NCBI GenBank assembly: GCA_031296915.1
Contig: JAVDPC010000025.1
Span: forward strand, 29,233 to 93,232
Length of the DNA stretch: 64,000 bases
Direction of reading: 5' to 3'
Origin: Cerasicoccus frondis
GTDB taxonomy: Bacteria > Verrucomicrobiota > Verrucomicrobiia > Opitutales > Cerasicoccaceae
Below the pieces are notes generated by a model. That model made no database searches, was not told the DNA's origin, and saw only the letters and a list, made by a program, of their open reading frames with translations. Both the position numbers and the translations under genes were made by a program. This document shows positions 1 to 9,572 of this stretch, in pieces (position 1 is the first letter of the stretch; every line of letters begins with the position of its first letter).

Positions 1-1
1 G

Positions 2-1870
2 ACAGCGCATCAGTTCCCAACGTTCGATCAGTTTCTGGGAGTGAATGCTCAAGGGCGTGACGCCTTACACCGCTTGGAGGCAGTGGGCTTCGTCCGGCAA
101 TACCGCAATTGGAGCTATTGCGAGGGGCATGGCAATGCGAGCTATCCGGGCTATCCAAATAATGAAAATGGCTTTGCGCCGGCCTGGACAAACGGAAATT
201 ACGATAACATCTACGCCCGTTATGCGACCGTCGGGCTGGACATGGTAATGACGATTCAGGATTCGGTGTACTGGCTCACTGGCGAGAGCAGTGCAGTGAA
301 ACCTGTGCTGGAGAATTCCGGTCGTCCTTTCGATGAGCCAGCATCCTATATCGAGCATGCCGACCACATGTTTCAAACGGTGGCCCGTTATGGCAGTCAG
401 CCAGTTGCGGATAATCTGCTGAAGTTGCGTGCGAGCAATCCCCGCTACTCAGGCTTGGATTATGTGACTTACTACGAGAATTGGAATGAGCAAAACCGCT
501 GGTGGGATGGGCGCCAGGAATACTTCACGCCCTATGAATACGCCGCCATGTCCAGCGCTGACGCCGATGGACACCAAGGCGCGTTGGGTTCGGACAAGGG
601 CGTGTGGAACGCTGATCCAAATGCGCAGCATGTCATGGGCGGCATCGTAAAGATGGACCTCGATTACATCAAAGCCATGAAGTTCTGGTGTGACCACAAT
701 CGCATAGACGGAGAGCCGGCCTGGGATGTGATCAATTTGCATCACTACAGCAACGACCGCGACGGCGAACAGCATGTGAATGCGCAGGGCATTTGCCCCG
801 AGGAAGACAACTTGCGTGAAAAGCTGTTGGTCTTCCGTGACTACTGTGATCGCTACCTGCCCGGTGTTGAGTTGTGGGTGTCTGAGTTTGGCTACGATAC
901 GGCCGGAACTTCGCCTCAGCATGCTCCCGCGATTGGCACGTTTACAGCCGAAGAGGTGCAGGCGCAGTGGATTGTGCGTAGCTTCCTGATCATGGCGGCT
1001 GGCGGTGTGGATCGTGCAATGGTCTACAGTCTGGCGGACGACAACTCTGCTTCAACCGGCCTGTATGGCACCTGCGGTTTGACGTCGGATGAATGGAGTG
1101 GCTATCAGCCAAAGCCATCGTGGTGGTATGTTTACACGCTAAAGAACCGCTTGAAGGGTTTGCGCTTTGAAGCCATTCAAGATTCGGGCAATGACGATGT
1201 GTGGATTTACCGCTTTAAGGACGGCAATGACGAGATCAAGGCTTACGCTCTGTGGTGCCCGACGACCGACCAGGTGGAGGTGAATGGCTATACCTTGCAA
1301 TTGCAGGGGGCTCCCACCACCGCTGACCTCGTTACCCTGACGGATGGTGATCCAGACGGCGTTAAGACACCACTCACGATTAACAATGGCAGTGTTTCGG
1401 TGGATGTCAGCGAATGCCCGGTCATTGTCATGATTGATCACACTGAACCTGACTTCGAGCTGACTCAAAAGCTGACGTTGACGCCAGCGATGGTGACTAA
1501 CGAATCAGGTCTGGGCGATGCGACCATGATGGTGGACGAGCAGGCCTTGTCCGGAGACCCACGCGAAGATAATGGCGGCTCGCCGTCGACTCGCTGGTCG
1601 CCTGGCAGTGGCTCCAATAGCGCCTATATTGACCTGGGGCAGGTTCGCAGCATTGATCGCATCTACCTCTACGATGCATCGAATTCCGGTCCGCTGACGA
1701 TGGAAATCGGGACGCCAGGCAACTGGACCTTGTTAACGGAGAGCCAAATGACGGGCTACAACTCCTGGTGGGAATACGTCTACAATGCAGAGACCACCCA
1801 AACGCAGTATTTGCGCATCACTCGCACGGGAGGCGCAAACTTCAATGAAATCGTTATCTACGGAAAATAA
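2..1870 (+). CDS. Clan GH-A glycoside hydrolase with C-terminal discoidin-like domain (5' end missing)
   Basis: The reading frame is open from base 2, so the true N-terminus lies outside the window. A GTG at 41 would be an internal start within the conserved FDQFLGVNAQG stretch and is not credible. The visible part has a TIM-barrel-type catalytic domain: a WNEQN motif near base 485 gives a likely acid/base glutamate, and ELWVSEFGYDT near base 880 gives a likely nucleophile, both in the places expected of clan GH-A. The last 130 or so residues contain SAYIDLGQVRSIDRIYLYD and end in a beta-rich segment, as in F5/8 type C (CBM32-like) carbohydrate-binding modules. The GH family number cannot be assigned by eye. 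It probably acts outside the cytoplasm on a polysaccharide, as suggested by the following esterase, propeller and solute-binding genes. Confidence 0.75.
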   Translation, partial: TAHQFPTFDQFLGVNAQGRDALHRLEAVGFVRQYRNWSYCEGHGNASYPGYPNNENGFAPAWTNGNYDNIYARYATVGLDMVMTIQDSVYWLTGESSAVKPVLENSGRPFDEPASYIEHADHMFQTVARYGSQPVADNLLKLRASNPRYSGLDYVTYYENWNEQNRWWDGRQEYFTPYEYAAMSSADADGHQGALGSDKGVWNADPNAQHVMGGIVKMDLDYIKAMKFWCDHNRIDGEPAWDVINLHHYSNDRDGEQHVNAQGICPEEDNLREKLLVFRDYCDRYLPGVELWVSEFGYDTAGTSPQHAPAIGTFTAEEVQAQWIVRSFLIMAAGGVDRAMVYSLADDNSASTGLYGTCGLTSDEWSGYQPKPSWWYVYTLKNRLKGLRFEAIQDSGNDDVWIYRFKDGNDEIKAYALWCPTTDQVEVNGYTLQLQGAPTTADLVTLTDGDPDGVKTPLTINNGSVSVDVSECPVIVMIDHTEPDFELTQKLTLTPAMVTNESGLGDATMMVDEQALSGDPREDNGGSPSTRWSPGSGSNSAYIDLGQVRSIDRIYLYDASNSGPLTMEIGTPGNWTLLTESQMTGYNSWWEYVYNAETTQTQYLRITRTGGANFNEIVIYGK

Positions 1871-1899
1871 TGTGTAGTAACGCTTGCTGATGTAGAATC

Positions 1900-1946
1900 G
1901 TGGCGGAGTCCTGCTGGGGTGCTAGGGCTCCGCCACACCTCTTTTT
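1900..1946 (+). terminator. Stem-loop with T-run between the hydrolase and the esterase
   Basis: GTGGCGGAG (1900-1908) pairs perfectly with CTCCGCCAC (1928-1936) around a 19-base loop, followed by CTCTTTTT. It resembles a Rho-independent terminator for the upstream gene. It ends only about six bases before the ATG of the next gene, so it could also control that gene's expression. Confidence 0.6.
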
Positions 1947-1952
1947 CGAATT

Positions 1953-4900
1953 ATGAGAAAACAAATCGCTTTAGTTCTCGGTCTGCTTGGGATGCTGTTG
2001 ACGACGGAGAAAATCGCTCATGCGGAAAACCAGTATCTGGTCTCGTCGGTCGATGGCGGTATGCCTTACCTGCTGCATGTGCCCGATGAGTATGATGAAA
2101 ATCCGGACAAATACTATCCGACCATCATTTATTTACATGGTTATGGTGAGCGTTGCCAGCCGAGCTCTTATGGCACGACGGATGAGTTGAGCTCTTTGGA
2201 AAACGCCAGCGCTATCCCGCCGCGTTTAGTGAGAGATGGCTACCCGATGAGCGCCGAGATTGACGGTGAAACCGAATACTTCATTATTATTTCACCGCAG
2301 ATTCGCAGCAATCGAGGGCATTGGAATGCGTCAGATGTTGTGGGTTTATTAGACGAAGTTTCGGAGAGCGTGCGCATTGATTCCACGCGTGTCTATTTGA
2401 CGGGATTTAGCTTTGGAGGAACAGGCGTTTGGCGCGTGTTGGGCGAATCTGCAAACGAGCCAAATCGTTTTGCTGCTGCGGCTCCCGTATGTGGTTGGAA
2501 CAACGTATCGAGCAGCTATGACACCATTGCCAACCACCGTGTGGCGATCTGGGCATTTAGTGGTTTGAGTGACACCACAGAGCATACGCCAGAGCGTATC
2601 CTGGTGTCGAATCGAGAGTTGCGTGAACGCTTACCCGAAGCGGATCATCTGGTAACGATGTATGCTGGCGTTGGGCATTCATCGAGCCGTCCGTACAACA
2701 CAGGCAATTACTACCATGACCCAAACCTTTATCAGTGGTTTTTGCAGCACACATTGCAGGAGTCGGGGCCAGTCATCCGAACGAATTTTGCAACCGATGC
2801 GCAGGTCGTCGCCACGGCTGGCGATGTAATGGGCTCTTACGATGCTGGCAGAGTAAAGAGTAATCAAAGTACTTTTTGGGCCTCGGATACGGACGACTAC
2901 AACAATAAGTGGGTGATGCTGGACCTGGGCGCCGTGAGAAATGTGGACCAAATCTATTTGCGTTTTGGCTCATCGACTAGCTCCTCTCTGCAGCCCGTAT
3001 CTCCCTCGGGCGCCATAGACTCGGTCGAAGCTTCTTCTACCTCTGGTCGCATACGCATCTATGCGCCAGATCATGCGAGACGCTCTGGCTCCGGGTCTAT
3101 TCCCGCTCATCAAATTTGGGTTAAAGATACGGACGGCTATGATGGCGGCCCCTATACAGTGCGTAAGGTGAATAGCTCCAGTTCGAGCAATCCCGATGGA
3201 TGGTTTGAGATTGATGGTGACTTCACTGACACAAGCACCGGGACATGGTATACGCTCAACCAGACGATTGCGGCCTATGAAGTCGAATGCAGCCTGGATG
3301 GAGAAACCTGGACTTTACTCGCTGATGAAGATGACAACTACGAATTTAACCGGCAGCATAAGTTTGTAGAAACAGCGATGCGATATGTGCGCGTGAATGT
3401 GCAACGGGCCAACCGTATGGACCTGCCTGAGTTCGAGCACGAAGCGCGAATCTACGAAATGCAAGTGCTGGAGGCAGCCACGCCGGTGGATTTGCCGGAA
3501 GCTCCCATTGGCTTTTCGACGGATACGATAACCTCAGGTGGCGCTGCGCTTATCTGGGACGCAGTTGATGGGGTTGTGGCTGGTTATCATTTATACTGGT
3601 CGACGGATGGCATTATGCCGAGTGAGCCAAGTGCTTCGCTGGGCAGTGCGGAAACGACGTTCATTGCCAGTGGATTAATGCCGGATACCGAATACACATT
3701 CTGGCTGACGGCATTCAATTCCACCGGGGAATCAGAGCCAGCTAGCATTTCCTTCACCACCTTGGAATTGCAGCCTCCAGCTTCTCCAGGATCTCTTCAA
3801 GCGACGGGAGTCGGAGCGACTGCATTGACCTTATCCTGGGACGATCTCGCGGACAATGAAGAAGGTTACCTTGTCTACTATAGCGTGTCAGATTCTCAAC
3901 CTGCTGATCCACAGATCACTTTGCCTGCAGATTCGACGAGCTGCTTTATCGAGGGGTTAAGTGCGAGCACAACTTATTATTTCTGGGTTTTAGCAGAGAA
4001 TGAAGTGGGACAGTCAGCCGTAGCGCAGACGAGCGTCACAACGGCAGAGCCATTGGGGGATCTTGGCATTGGTCTGTTGTCATACTGGAAGTTAGATGAG
4101 GAATCAGGATCGAGCGTATTTGACACACAGGGGTTGGCCGATGGCGCCTTAGCAGGCGATGCCACGAGAATTCAGGATGGCGTTTCTGAAGGGGGAGTTC
4201 AATTAGCGGGCGACAACGACTGGATCGAAATTCCCCATCGCGACGAATACAGCGGCGAGGCTATGAGCGTTTCTATGTGGATTCGTCCCGAGTCGGTGGA
4301 TGATCAACCGCGCGGCATTATCTCAAAGCGGGCAGGGACGGCGTCCACGCAGAAAGCGTTTGGCATTTTCTCTTATGCCCGGGGCGAACTCTACATCGAT
4401 GTTGGCAGCGCGCGCGATGACACCGACTATTTTCTAGAGGCATCCACTGAATGGCGGCATCTAGCGTTGGTTTTTGATGGAAGCATCGAATCAGGCGACA
4501 ATACGTGGCTGTATTTGGACGGCGTAGCCATCTACTCTGGCGCTTTTGATGTTACCAGTGTTCCAAATCTGGATTGCCCCATCACGCTGGGCATTCTCAA
4601 TACAAACTATGGGAACGGCTTTATGGGCGATATTGACGAGGTGCGTATTTACAGTCGCGCGTTAAGCCAGCTCGAAGTCGAATATTTGGCGGAAGTCCCA
4701 GAGCCTGATTACGAAGGCTATGAGAGTTGGTTAACGGAGTACTTGAGCGGAGTTGATGCTGCTGAGCAGGGAATGCTGGCGGACGCTGATGGAGATGGTG
4801 TCATCAATTTGCTGGAGTATGCCTTGATGACGGACCCCACCTCAGGCGCCCGGGAAAAGCCAATTGAGGTCGTGACGGTCGAGGATGATGGGCAGCGTTA

Positions 4901-5162
4901 TTTTGCATTTGCCTACCGGCGTCTGGCTGGTGGCGCTGGAGACGACGTCGATGGTTACTCTGTCGGGGGCGTTGTTTATCAGCTTCTGGTTAGCTCGAGT
5001 TTGGGCGCCTCCAGTTGGGCTAGCGGCAGCGGATATTTCGAATTATCTGGAGAGCCGGTTGACCATGGCGATGGCTCTGAAACAGTCATTCTGCAATCCT
5101 TAGAGCCAATTACGAATGAGGCTCCTTTATTTCTAAAATTAAGTGTAACGGCGGCAGAATGA
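1953..5162 (+). CDS. Secreted multidomain esterase (alpha/beta hydrolase, discoidin-like, FN3 x2, LamG)
   Basis: Residues 1-24 form a signal peptide (MRKQIALVLGLLGMLLTTEK, then an A-x-A site). Residues about 30-270 are an alpha/beta hydrolase of the PHB-depolymerase/carboxylesterase type, with YLHGYG as oxyanion region, GFSFGG as nucleophile elbow (Ser near 152), an Asp near 210 and GVGHSS as the likely catalytic His. A discoidin-like region follows (about 275-500), then two fibronectin type III domains (about 515-695) and a LamG/concanavalin-like domain (about 705-900). The tail contains DADGDGVINLLEYAL, a calcium-loop-like segment common at the ends of Opitutae secreted enzymes. It probably removes ester groups (acetyl or aromatic acyl) from polysaccharide, but the substrate is unknown. 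The ATG has no visible Shine-Dalgarno and lies directly after a stem-loop. Confidence 0.8.
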   Translation: MRKQIALVLGLLGMLLTTEKIAHAENQYLVSSVDGGMPYLLHVPDEYDENPDKYYPTIIYLHGYGERCQPSSYGTTDELSSLENASAIPPRLVRDGYPMSAEIDGETEYFIIISPQIRSNRGHWNASDVVGLLDEVSESVRIDSTRVYLTGFSFGGTGVWRVLGESANEPNRFAAAAPVCGWNNVSSSYDTIANHRVAIWAFSGLSDTTEHTPERILVSNRELRERLPEADHLVTMYAGVGHSSSRPYNTGNYYHDPNLYQWFLQHTLQESGPVIRTNFATDAQVVATAGDVMGSYDAGRVKSNQSTFWASDTDDYNNKWVMLDLGAVRNVDQIYLRFGSSTSSSLQPVSPSGAIDSVEASSTSGRIRIYAPDHARRSGSGSIPAHQIWVKDTDGYDGGPYTVRKVNSSSSSNPDGWFEIDGDFTDTSTGTWYTLNQTIAAYEVECSLDGETWTLLADEDDNYEFNRQHKFVETAMRYVRVNVQRANRMDLPEFEHEARIYEMQVLEAATPVDLPEAPIGFSTDTITSGGAALIWDAVDGVVAGYHLYWSTDGIMPSEPSASLGSAETTFIASGLMPDTEYTFWLTAFNSTGESEPASISFTTLELQPPASPGSLQATGVGATALTLSWDDLADNEEGYLVYYSVSDSQPADPQITLPADSTSCFIEGLSASTTYYFWVLAENEVGQSAVAQTSVTTAEPLGDLGIGLLSYWKLDEESGSSVFDTQGLADGALAGDATRIQDGVSEGGVQLAGDNDWIEIPHRDEYSGEAMSVSMWIRPESVDDQPRGIISKRAGTASTQKAFGIFSYARGELYIDVGSARDDTDYFLEASTEWRHLALVFDGSIESGDNTWLYLDGVAIYSGAFDVTSVPNLDCPITLGILNTNYGNGFMGDIDEVRIYSRALSQLEVEYLAEVPEPDYEGYESWLTEYLSGVDAAEQGMLADADGDGVINLLEYALMTDPTSGAREKPIEVVTVEDDGQRYFAFAYRRLAGGAGDDVDGYSVGGVVYQLLVSSSLGASSWASGSGYFELSGEPVDHGDGSETVILQSLEPITNEAPLFLKLSVTAAE

Positions 5163-5259
5163 TCTGTTCGGCAGTCTTCAACACTGAAGTGATCTATTAA
5201 TTGCGAGTCAGAGCTTGGCAATTTCCTGGCTCTGGCCCGTAATATTTGTTATTCATTGA

Positions 5260-6210
5260 GTGAGGAATTTTTTGATTTTAGACCAAGTGCCTAGAGTAGC
5301 TTCATCCCTTTTTTTTAAGACGACCAACTGGTTCGCGGGCGTGTGCTTAGCGCTGCTGGTTGTTGGCTGTTCTGGTGATAGCCGTTTCGAAGGGACAGCG
5401 GAGGAGCAGGTCGATAAAGGCATTCAGTACCTGTCGATTTTCAATTTTGAGGAAGGCTATCATTTGCTTTCGCATGCCCAGCCGTTGTTGACTCCCGATC
5501 AGGATAAATGGGCTCTGGCTACTTATAGTTTAGGGGTGGCGACTTGGCATAAGGCGCCGCCCACGGGCGAGTCGCTGAAGCAGGCCGAAGCGCTTTTTAG
5601 GCAGGTTGTTGAGACGAAACCGGAATCTGCATACGCCGCTAGCGCTTTGTTGGACCTGGGGCGCTTGGCGGAGGTGTCAGACTACATTGATGATCCTGCT
5701 GACGTTGATTCAGCGAGAGGCTATTACGAGCAAGTGCGCAGTCAATTCCCGGGCACAGAGTGGTCCACTCGCGCTACGCTTTACCTGGCTCAAAGCAAAG
5801 CGCAGACGTTTGAGCGTGATCAGGTAGAGGAGGCGGTTGCTTCGTTGGAAGCTGAGATCGGTCGGGATCCCACTGGTCCGTGGGTAGGGATTTTGAGCCA
5901 ATACCTCGCTCAATTATACGCCTTCTATTTGGACGATCCCGCCAACGGACTACAGGCGTATGAACGTGCGGTTCGTGCTGGTTTGCCGCGTCCGGTGGAC
6001 GAAGATATGTCGCTTTGGCAATTTGCTTTATTGGCTGAAGATGCGGGAGAGTATCAGCTGGCCGTGGAGCTTTACCGACGAATTGTGCATGATTTCCCCC
6101 GTAGCATTTATGGAACCGTGGCGGAGCAGCGCGCCGACAAACTGGTGAGTGAGCATCCCGAGATTGACCGTGTTTTTCCTGATCTAAGTGACGCGGAGGC
6201 ACTGAGGTAG
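5260..6210 (+). CDS. TPR-type lipoprotein
   Basis: The product has 316 residues and starts at GTG 5260. Residues 25-37 are hydrophobic and end in VVGC, a lipobox that would make Cys37 the lipidated residue. The rest is helical with TPR-like repeats, for example GEYQLAVELYRRIVHDFP and the preceding ANGLQAYERAVRAG. Such proteins act as scaffolds in the periplasm or at a membrane. It lies 19 bases upstream of a sugar-type solute-binding protein on the same strand, so the two are probably co-transcribed and may work together in oligosaccharide capture. The partner and ligand are unknown. The unusually long stretch before the hydrophobic segment leaves the start slightly uncertain. Confidence 0.7.
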   Translation: MRNFLILDQVPRVASSLFFKTTNWFAGVCLALLVVGCSGDSRFEGTAEEQVDKGIQYLSIFNFEEGYHLLSHAQPLLTPDQDKWALATYSLGVATWHKAPPTGESLKQAEALFRQVVETKPESAYAASALLDLGRLAEVSDYIDDPADVDSARGYYEQVRSQFPGTEWSTRATLYLAQSKAQTFERDQVEEAVASLEAEIGRDPTGPWVGILSQYLAQLYAFYLDDPANGLQAYERAVRAGLPRPVDEDMSLWQFALLAEDAGEYQLAVELYRRIVHDFPRSIYGTVAEQRADKLVSEHPEIDRVFPDLSDAEALR

Positions 6211-6229
6211 CATCCGCAGAAAACGTGAT

Positions 6230-8062
6230 ATGAAGAAGATAAATAGCAATTGGATCGGAGTCGCCATTCTGATCGCTGCATATGTATTCAGCGCAGGGCG
6301 CTTTCTTTATGTATCGCACGGATTGAATTCCAGTGAATCGGAGGACAGCGGTCAGAAGATTATTCGCATCGCCCACTGGCTTCTCGAACCTGGCGTGCGT
6401 GAAAGCCTGCAAGCGGCGATTGATGAATACGAGGCATTGCCCCACGTAAAAGAGCAAAACATCAAGATACTCCAAGCGCCGATACCCCAACGGATGTTTA
6501 ACCAGTTTATGAACGTCCATTTGATCAGCGGGACCGCGCCGGATATCGCAATCAAGGGGGGCAGCGAATTGGTGAAAGGCAATGCGTTGGCGAAGTTCTA
6601 CACGCCTATCGGCAGCTATGTGAATGAGCCGAATCCGTATAACGCGCCCGAGTATCAAAGAGAGGGATTATCGGATGAGGAGTCACAGTATCTTGAGACG
6701 ACTCCCTGGAAGGAAACTTTTTTTGACGACTTACAGGGTGGATACGAAGAAATGCTCAGCGATTATTACGCAATTCCTATTTCGACATGGGGAGGATTTC
6801 GGGTCATTTACAATCTCGATATTTTGGAGAAAGTGAAAGTATTCGCTTTCAAACAATCGCAGTTGGAACCAATGCCGGAATGGCTGGCGCAATTGTGGCG
6901 CACTCCAGATAATCCGGATGGGTATTTATCCGAAGCATCTGGACTAGAGTGGCTGGGCAACGATTCCGTTCCGCAGACGATGGGGCAGTTCATTCTCTAC
7001 TGCCGCGCAATTCAGGTTTATGCCGATGCAGAGGGCTTGCGATACCTGAGCCCTATTGCTGGCAGTCGCTATTTTGGTAATCTAATCATGCGCCAATACG
7101 AGCGTGAGTTCTTGTCCAATTATTGGAAGGAACTGGATTTTGAGCCAGGCACCAAGCTTCATTCGATGGAAGTCTTGTCAGGTTATACGGATGGAAAATG
7201 GGACTTCGATGCGCCTTCCATACGGGCATACTTTGAATTCGCCAAACTGATTGCGACATTCTATCCGAATGGATTTCTAGGGATGGACCGTGAGCAGGCG
7301 CAGCGCCGCTTTGTGCTGGGACAAGCGGCGATCATTACGACGGGCGCGTGGGATGTGCAGAGTATTTATGGCGGCATCGCAGAGCGTGATAATCCGGAAG
7401 ACCGTTTTAATGTGGAGATTGCGCTAAAGCCATTGCCGGGCGAAGATGAACGCTGGTCGGAATTCGTGACCATGCGGATCTCCGAGGCAGAAACGAAGGG
7501 ACAGGTGCCTTTTGCGATTAACAAGCAAACCAAACACTTTGACTGGGCGCTCGATTTTCTCAAGTTCCTGACGTCTCACCGAATCAACGAAAAATACAAC
7601 GAATCGGCTGGTCGTTTACCGGTGATCGTTGGCGCCAAGCCTCCGGAGGTCGTGAAAGCCTTTGCGCCTCATGCGCATGGCATTCCGCAATGGTTTGCGA
7701 TGGATTTTGGCAAAGAAGGTCTGCCGCCAACGGTCAAGTCCGCGTGGTCTACAAACTTCAAATCATACATGGTTGGCGATATTGAATACGACGAAGTCAA
7801 ACGTAGCATGATTGAGGTTTTGGAAAACCCGAGAATCGGCATTGAGCGAGCCTGGGTTACTTCATTGCAGCATGAGCAGGACAAGTCCCGTGACAATGAT
7901 CGCGCCATTTCAATCGAGAGATTGAATTCACTCCTTGGTTCCGCCGAAGCCGCGAAGCGCGAGCAATCATTATTTTATTTAGGGTTAATCGAAGACGAAG
8001 GCGTTCAGCTTCAGCGCTGGTGGCACAAGCAGTACCCTGATGAGCCTTTTCCAGCTTTTTAA
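6230..8062 (+). CDS. Extracellular solute-binding protein, sugar ABC-transporter type, membrane-anchored
   Basis: The 610-residue product has a single N-terminal hydrophobic segment (about residues 9-28) without a lipobox cysteine, so it is probably tethered as a signal anchor rather than as a lipoprotein. The segment IIRIAHWLLEPGVRESLQ followed by GTAPDIAIKGGS is typical of family 1 (MalE-like) binding proteins, and the middle contains the usual WGGFRVIYNLD and FVLGQAAIITTGAWDVQS stretches. It is about 150 residues longer than ordinary family members. The 3' part ends in a charged helical tail (SIERLNSLLGSAEAAKREQS). No permease or ATPase gene is nearby, so its transporter must be encoded elsewhere if it is a transport component at all. 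Confidence 0.8.
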   Translation: MKKINSNWIGVAILIAAYVFSAGRFLYVSHGLNSSESEDSGQKIIRIAHWLLEPGVRESLQAAIDEYEALPHVKEQNIKILQAPIPQRMFNQFMNVHLISGTAPDIAIKGGSELVKGNALAKFYTPIGSYVNEPNPYNAPEYQREGLSDEESQYLETTPWKETFFDDLQGGYEEMLSDYYAIPISTWGGFRVIYNLDILEKVKVFAFKQSQLEPMPEWLAQLWRTPDNPDGYLSEASGLEWLGNDSVPQTMGQFILYCRAIQVYADAEGLRYLSPIAGSRYFGNLIMRQYEREFLSNYWKELDFEPGTKLHSMEVLSGYTDGKWDFDAPSIRAYFEFAKLIATFYPNGFLGMDREQAQRRFVLGQAAIITTGAWDVQSIYGGIAERDNPEDRFNVEIALKPLPGEDERWSEFVTMRISEAETKGQVPFAINKQTKHFDWALDFLKFLTSHRINEKYNESAGRLPVIVGAKPPEVVKAFAPHAHGIPQWFAMDFGKEGLPPTVKSAWSTNFKSYMVGDIEYDEVKRSMIEVLENPRIGIERAWVTSLQHEQDKSRDNDRAISIERLNSLLGSAEAAKREQSLFYLGLIEDEGVQLQRWWHKQYPDEPFPAF

Positions 8063-8132
8063 AGATCAGGAAGCAAAGCATTTCTTCTGACGCTTAGCGT
8101 TCACCACGCACCATTACTCCACGAAGAATAGT

Positions 8133-9437
8133 ATGAAAGCAGATACGGATTCCATGACTGTCGTTAGTACGGACTACAACGGCATATGGTACGATTTAGG
8201 CCAGGCAAACGAATACGGATCAAAGTATTCGGGCGGCTTGGCGACATATACGGCAAAGCATCGGCCACTGGCCATTTACTCTTCGGAGGCGAAGAAGACA
8301 TTTTTCGTCTATGGGGGCGCGCCATCGGCTGGCGAACGCTACTTACTGTGCATGATTGGCGCCTTCGATCACACGCAGGGCGGCTTTCTCCCGCCTACGT
8401 TGGTCCATGATAAAAATGGAGTGGATGATCCGCACGATAACCCCTCGATTGCATTGGATGAACATGGCTTCGTATGGGTTTTCGTCTCTGGGCGTGGTGC
8501 GAGTCGACCAGGCTACGTCTATCGCTCTCGCTATCCGCACGATATCTCTGAATTTGAAGAAACTGCTTGTCGCGAATTTACTTACCCTCAGCCGATTTGG
8601 ATTCGCGGGCAGGGGTTCTTTCATTTCTTTACCAAATACACAGGTCTGCGGGAGCTTTACTTTAATTGCAGTGTTGATGGTCGAAACTGGTCGAAGGATG
8701 TAAAGCTTGCTGGAATTGGAGGGCATTATCAGCTCAGTGATGTTTGCGGAAATCGTTTGGCAACTACGTTTAATCGTCACCCGGGAGGCGATTGCGATTT
8801 GCGGACGGATTTGTATTACGTCGAAACAGCGGATATGGGTGCGACTTGGCAAACCGTGGATGGCCAAACGATCTCACTGCCGATCGAGCAAGAGGATCAT
8901 CCTGCCCGGGTGCGAAACTACTCTCAGGATGACCGTTTGGTCTACATGAAGGATTTGAATTTCGATGAACAGGGCAGGCCGATTATATTGATTTTGACCA
9001 GCTCCAGTCATCAGGCAGGTCCCGCTGGGGCGCCGCGAAATTGGGAAGTGGCTCACTGGACGGGGAAAGACTGGGAGTTTAGCGTGGTGACGCAGTCGAC
9101 GCACAATTACGACATGGGTTCACTCTATGTCGAAGGTGACCTTTGGCGAATCATCGCCCCGACGGGCACTGGCCCTCAGCAGTGGGGACAAGGTGGGGAA
9201 ATTGAGGTCTGGGAAAGCGTTGATCAGGGAAGGAATTGGAAGCTGGTTAAGGCGATTACTGAGAACAGTTTGCGCAACCATTCTTATGTGCGCAGACCGG
9301 TCAATGCGCAGGATGACTTCTATGCGTTCTGGTGTGATGGGGATCCGACCACTCCCAGTTCGGTCAATCTATATTACTTGGACCGCGCTGATTATCGAAT
9401 CCAGATGATTCGTTCTAATGATGCGGACTCCAAATAA
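8133..9437 (+). CDS. BNR-repeat beta-propeller protein (BNR_4-like; candidate lyase or glycosidase)
   Basis: The 434-residue protein has the DDPHDNPSIALDEHGFVWVF pattern and repeated S-x-D-x-G-x-x-W Asp-box motifs (SVDGRNWS, TADMGATWQ, SVDQGRNWK) of BNR-type propellers. The BNR_4 family includes ulvan lyases of PL24/PL25 and related rhamnose-glucuronate-cleaving enzymes, so activity on a sulfated or uronic-acid polysaccharide is plausible. This is family-level inference and no catalytic residue can be proven by eye. Unlike the upstream enzymes it has no signal peptide at the chosen ATG, which suggests a cytoplasmic protein or a start further upstream. It sits 70 bases after the solute-binding protein gene. 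Confidence 0.65.
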   Translation: MKADTDSMTVVSTDYNGIWYDLGQANEYGSKYSGGLATYTAKHRPLAIYSSEAKKTFFVYGGAPSAGERYLLCMIGAFDHTQGGFLPPTLVHDKNGVDDPHDNPSIALDEHGFVWVFVSGRGASRPGYVYRSRYPHDISEFEETACREFTYPQPIWIRGQGFFHFFTKYTGLRELYFNCSVDGRNWSKDVKLAGIGGHYQLSDVCGNRLATTFNRHPGGDCDLRTDLYYVETADMGATWQTVDGQTISLPIEQEDHPARVRNYSQDDRLVYMKDLNFDEQGRPIILILTSSSHQAGPAGAPRNWEVAHWTGKDWEFSVVTQSTHNYDMGSLYVEGDLWRIIAPTGTGPQQWGQGGEIEVWESVDQGRNWKLVKAITENSLRNHSYVRRPVNAQDDFYAFWCDGDPTTPSSVNLYYLDRADYRIQMIRSNDADSK

Positions 9438-9482
9438 TCATACCACTTCAGGGCGTCGGGAGCGAATTGACGTTTGCGAAGT

Positions 9483-9515
9483 TTGACTGGAAAGCTTAAG
9501 CTTTCGAAGTATAAA
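9483..9515 (+). promoter_or_regulatory. Putative promoter with a palindromic 21-bp spacer
   Basis: TTGACT (9483-9488) and TATAAA (9510-9515) resemble -35 and -10 hexamers but are 21 bases apart. The spacer contains the perfect 16-bp palindrome GAAAGCTTAAGCTTTC (9490-9505). Long spacers with a central palindrome are typical of MerR-type regulated promoters. It lies about 60 bases upstream of the likely start of the next gene. Confidence 0.4.
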
Positions 9516-9572
9516 ATTCCGGCAGTTGCGCCTCGGCTTGTTGATGTAAGTTACCCCCCATTTTTTGAGATC

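Noticed and set aside
9474-9572. TTG start for the large Verru_Chthon-like protein
   Set aside because: It would translate the putative promoter and the palindrome, and the prepilin signal would lie too far from the N-terminus.
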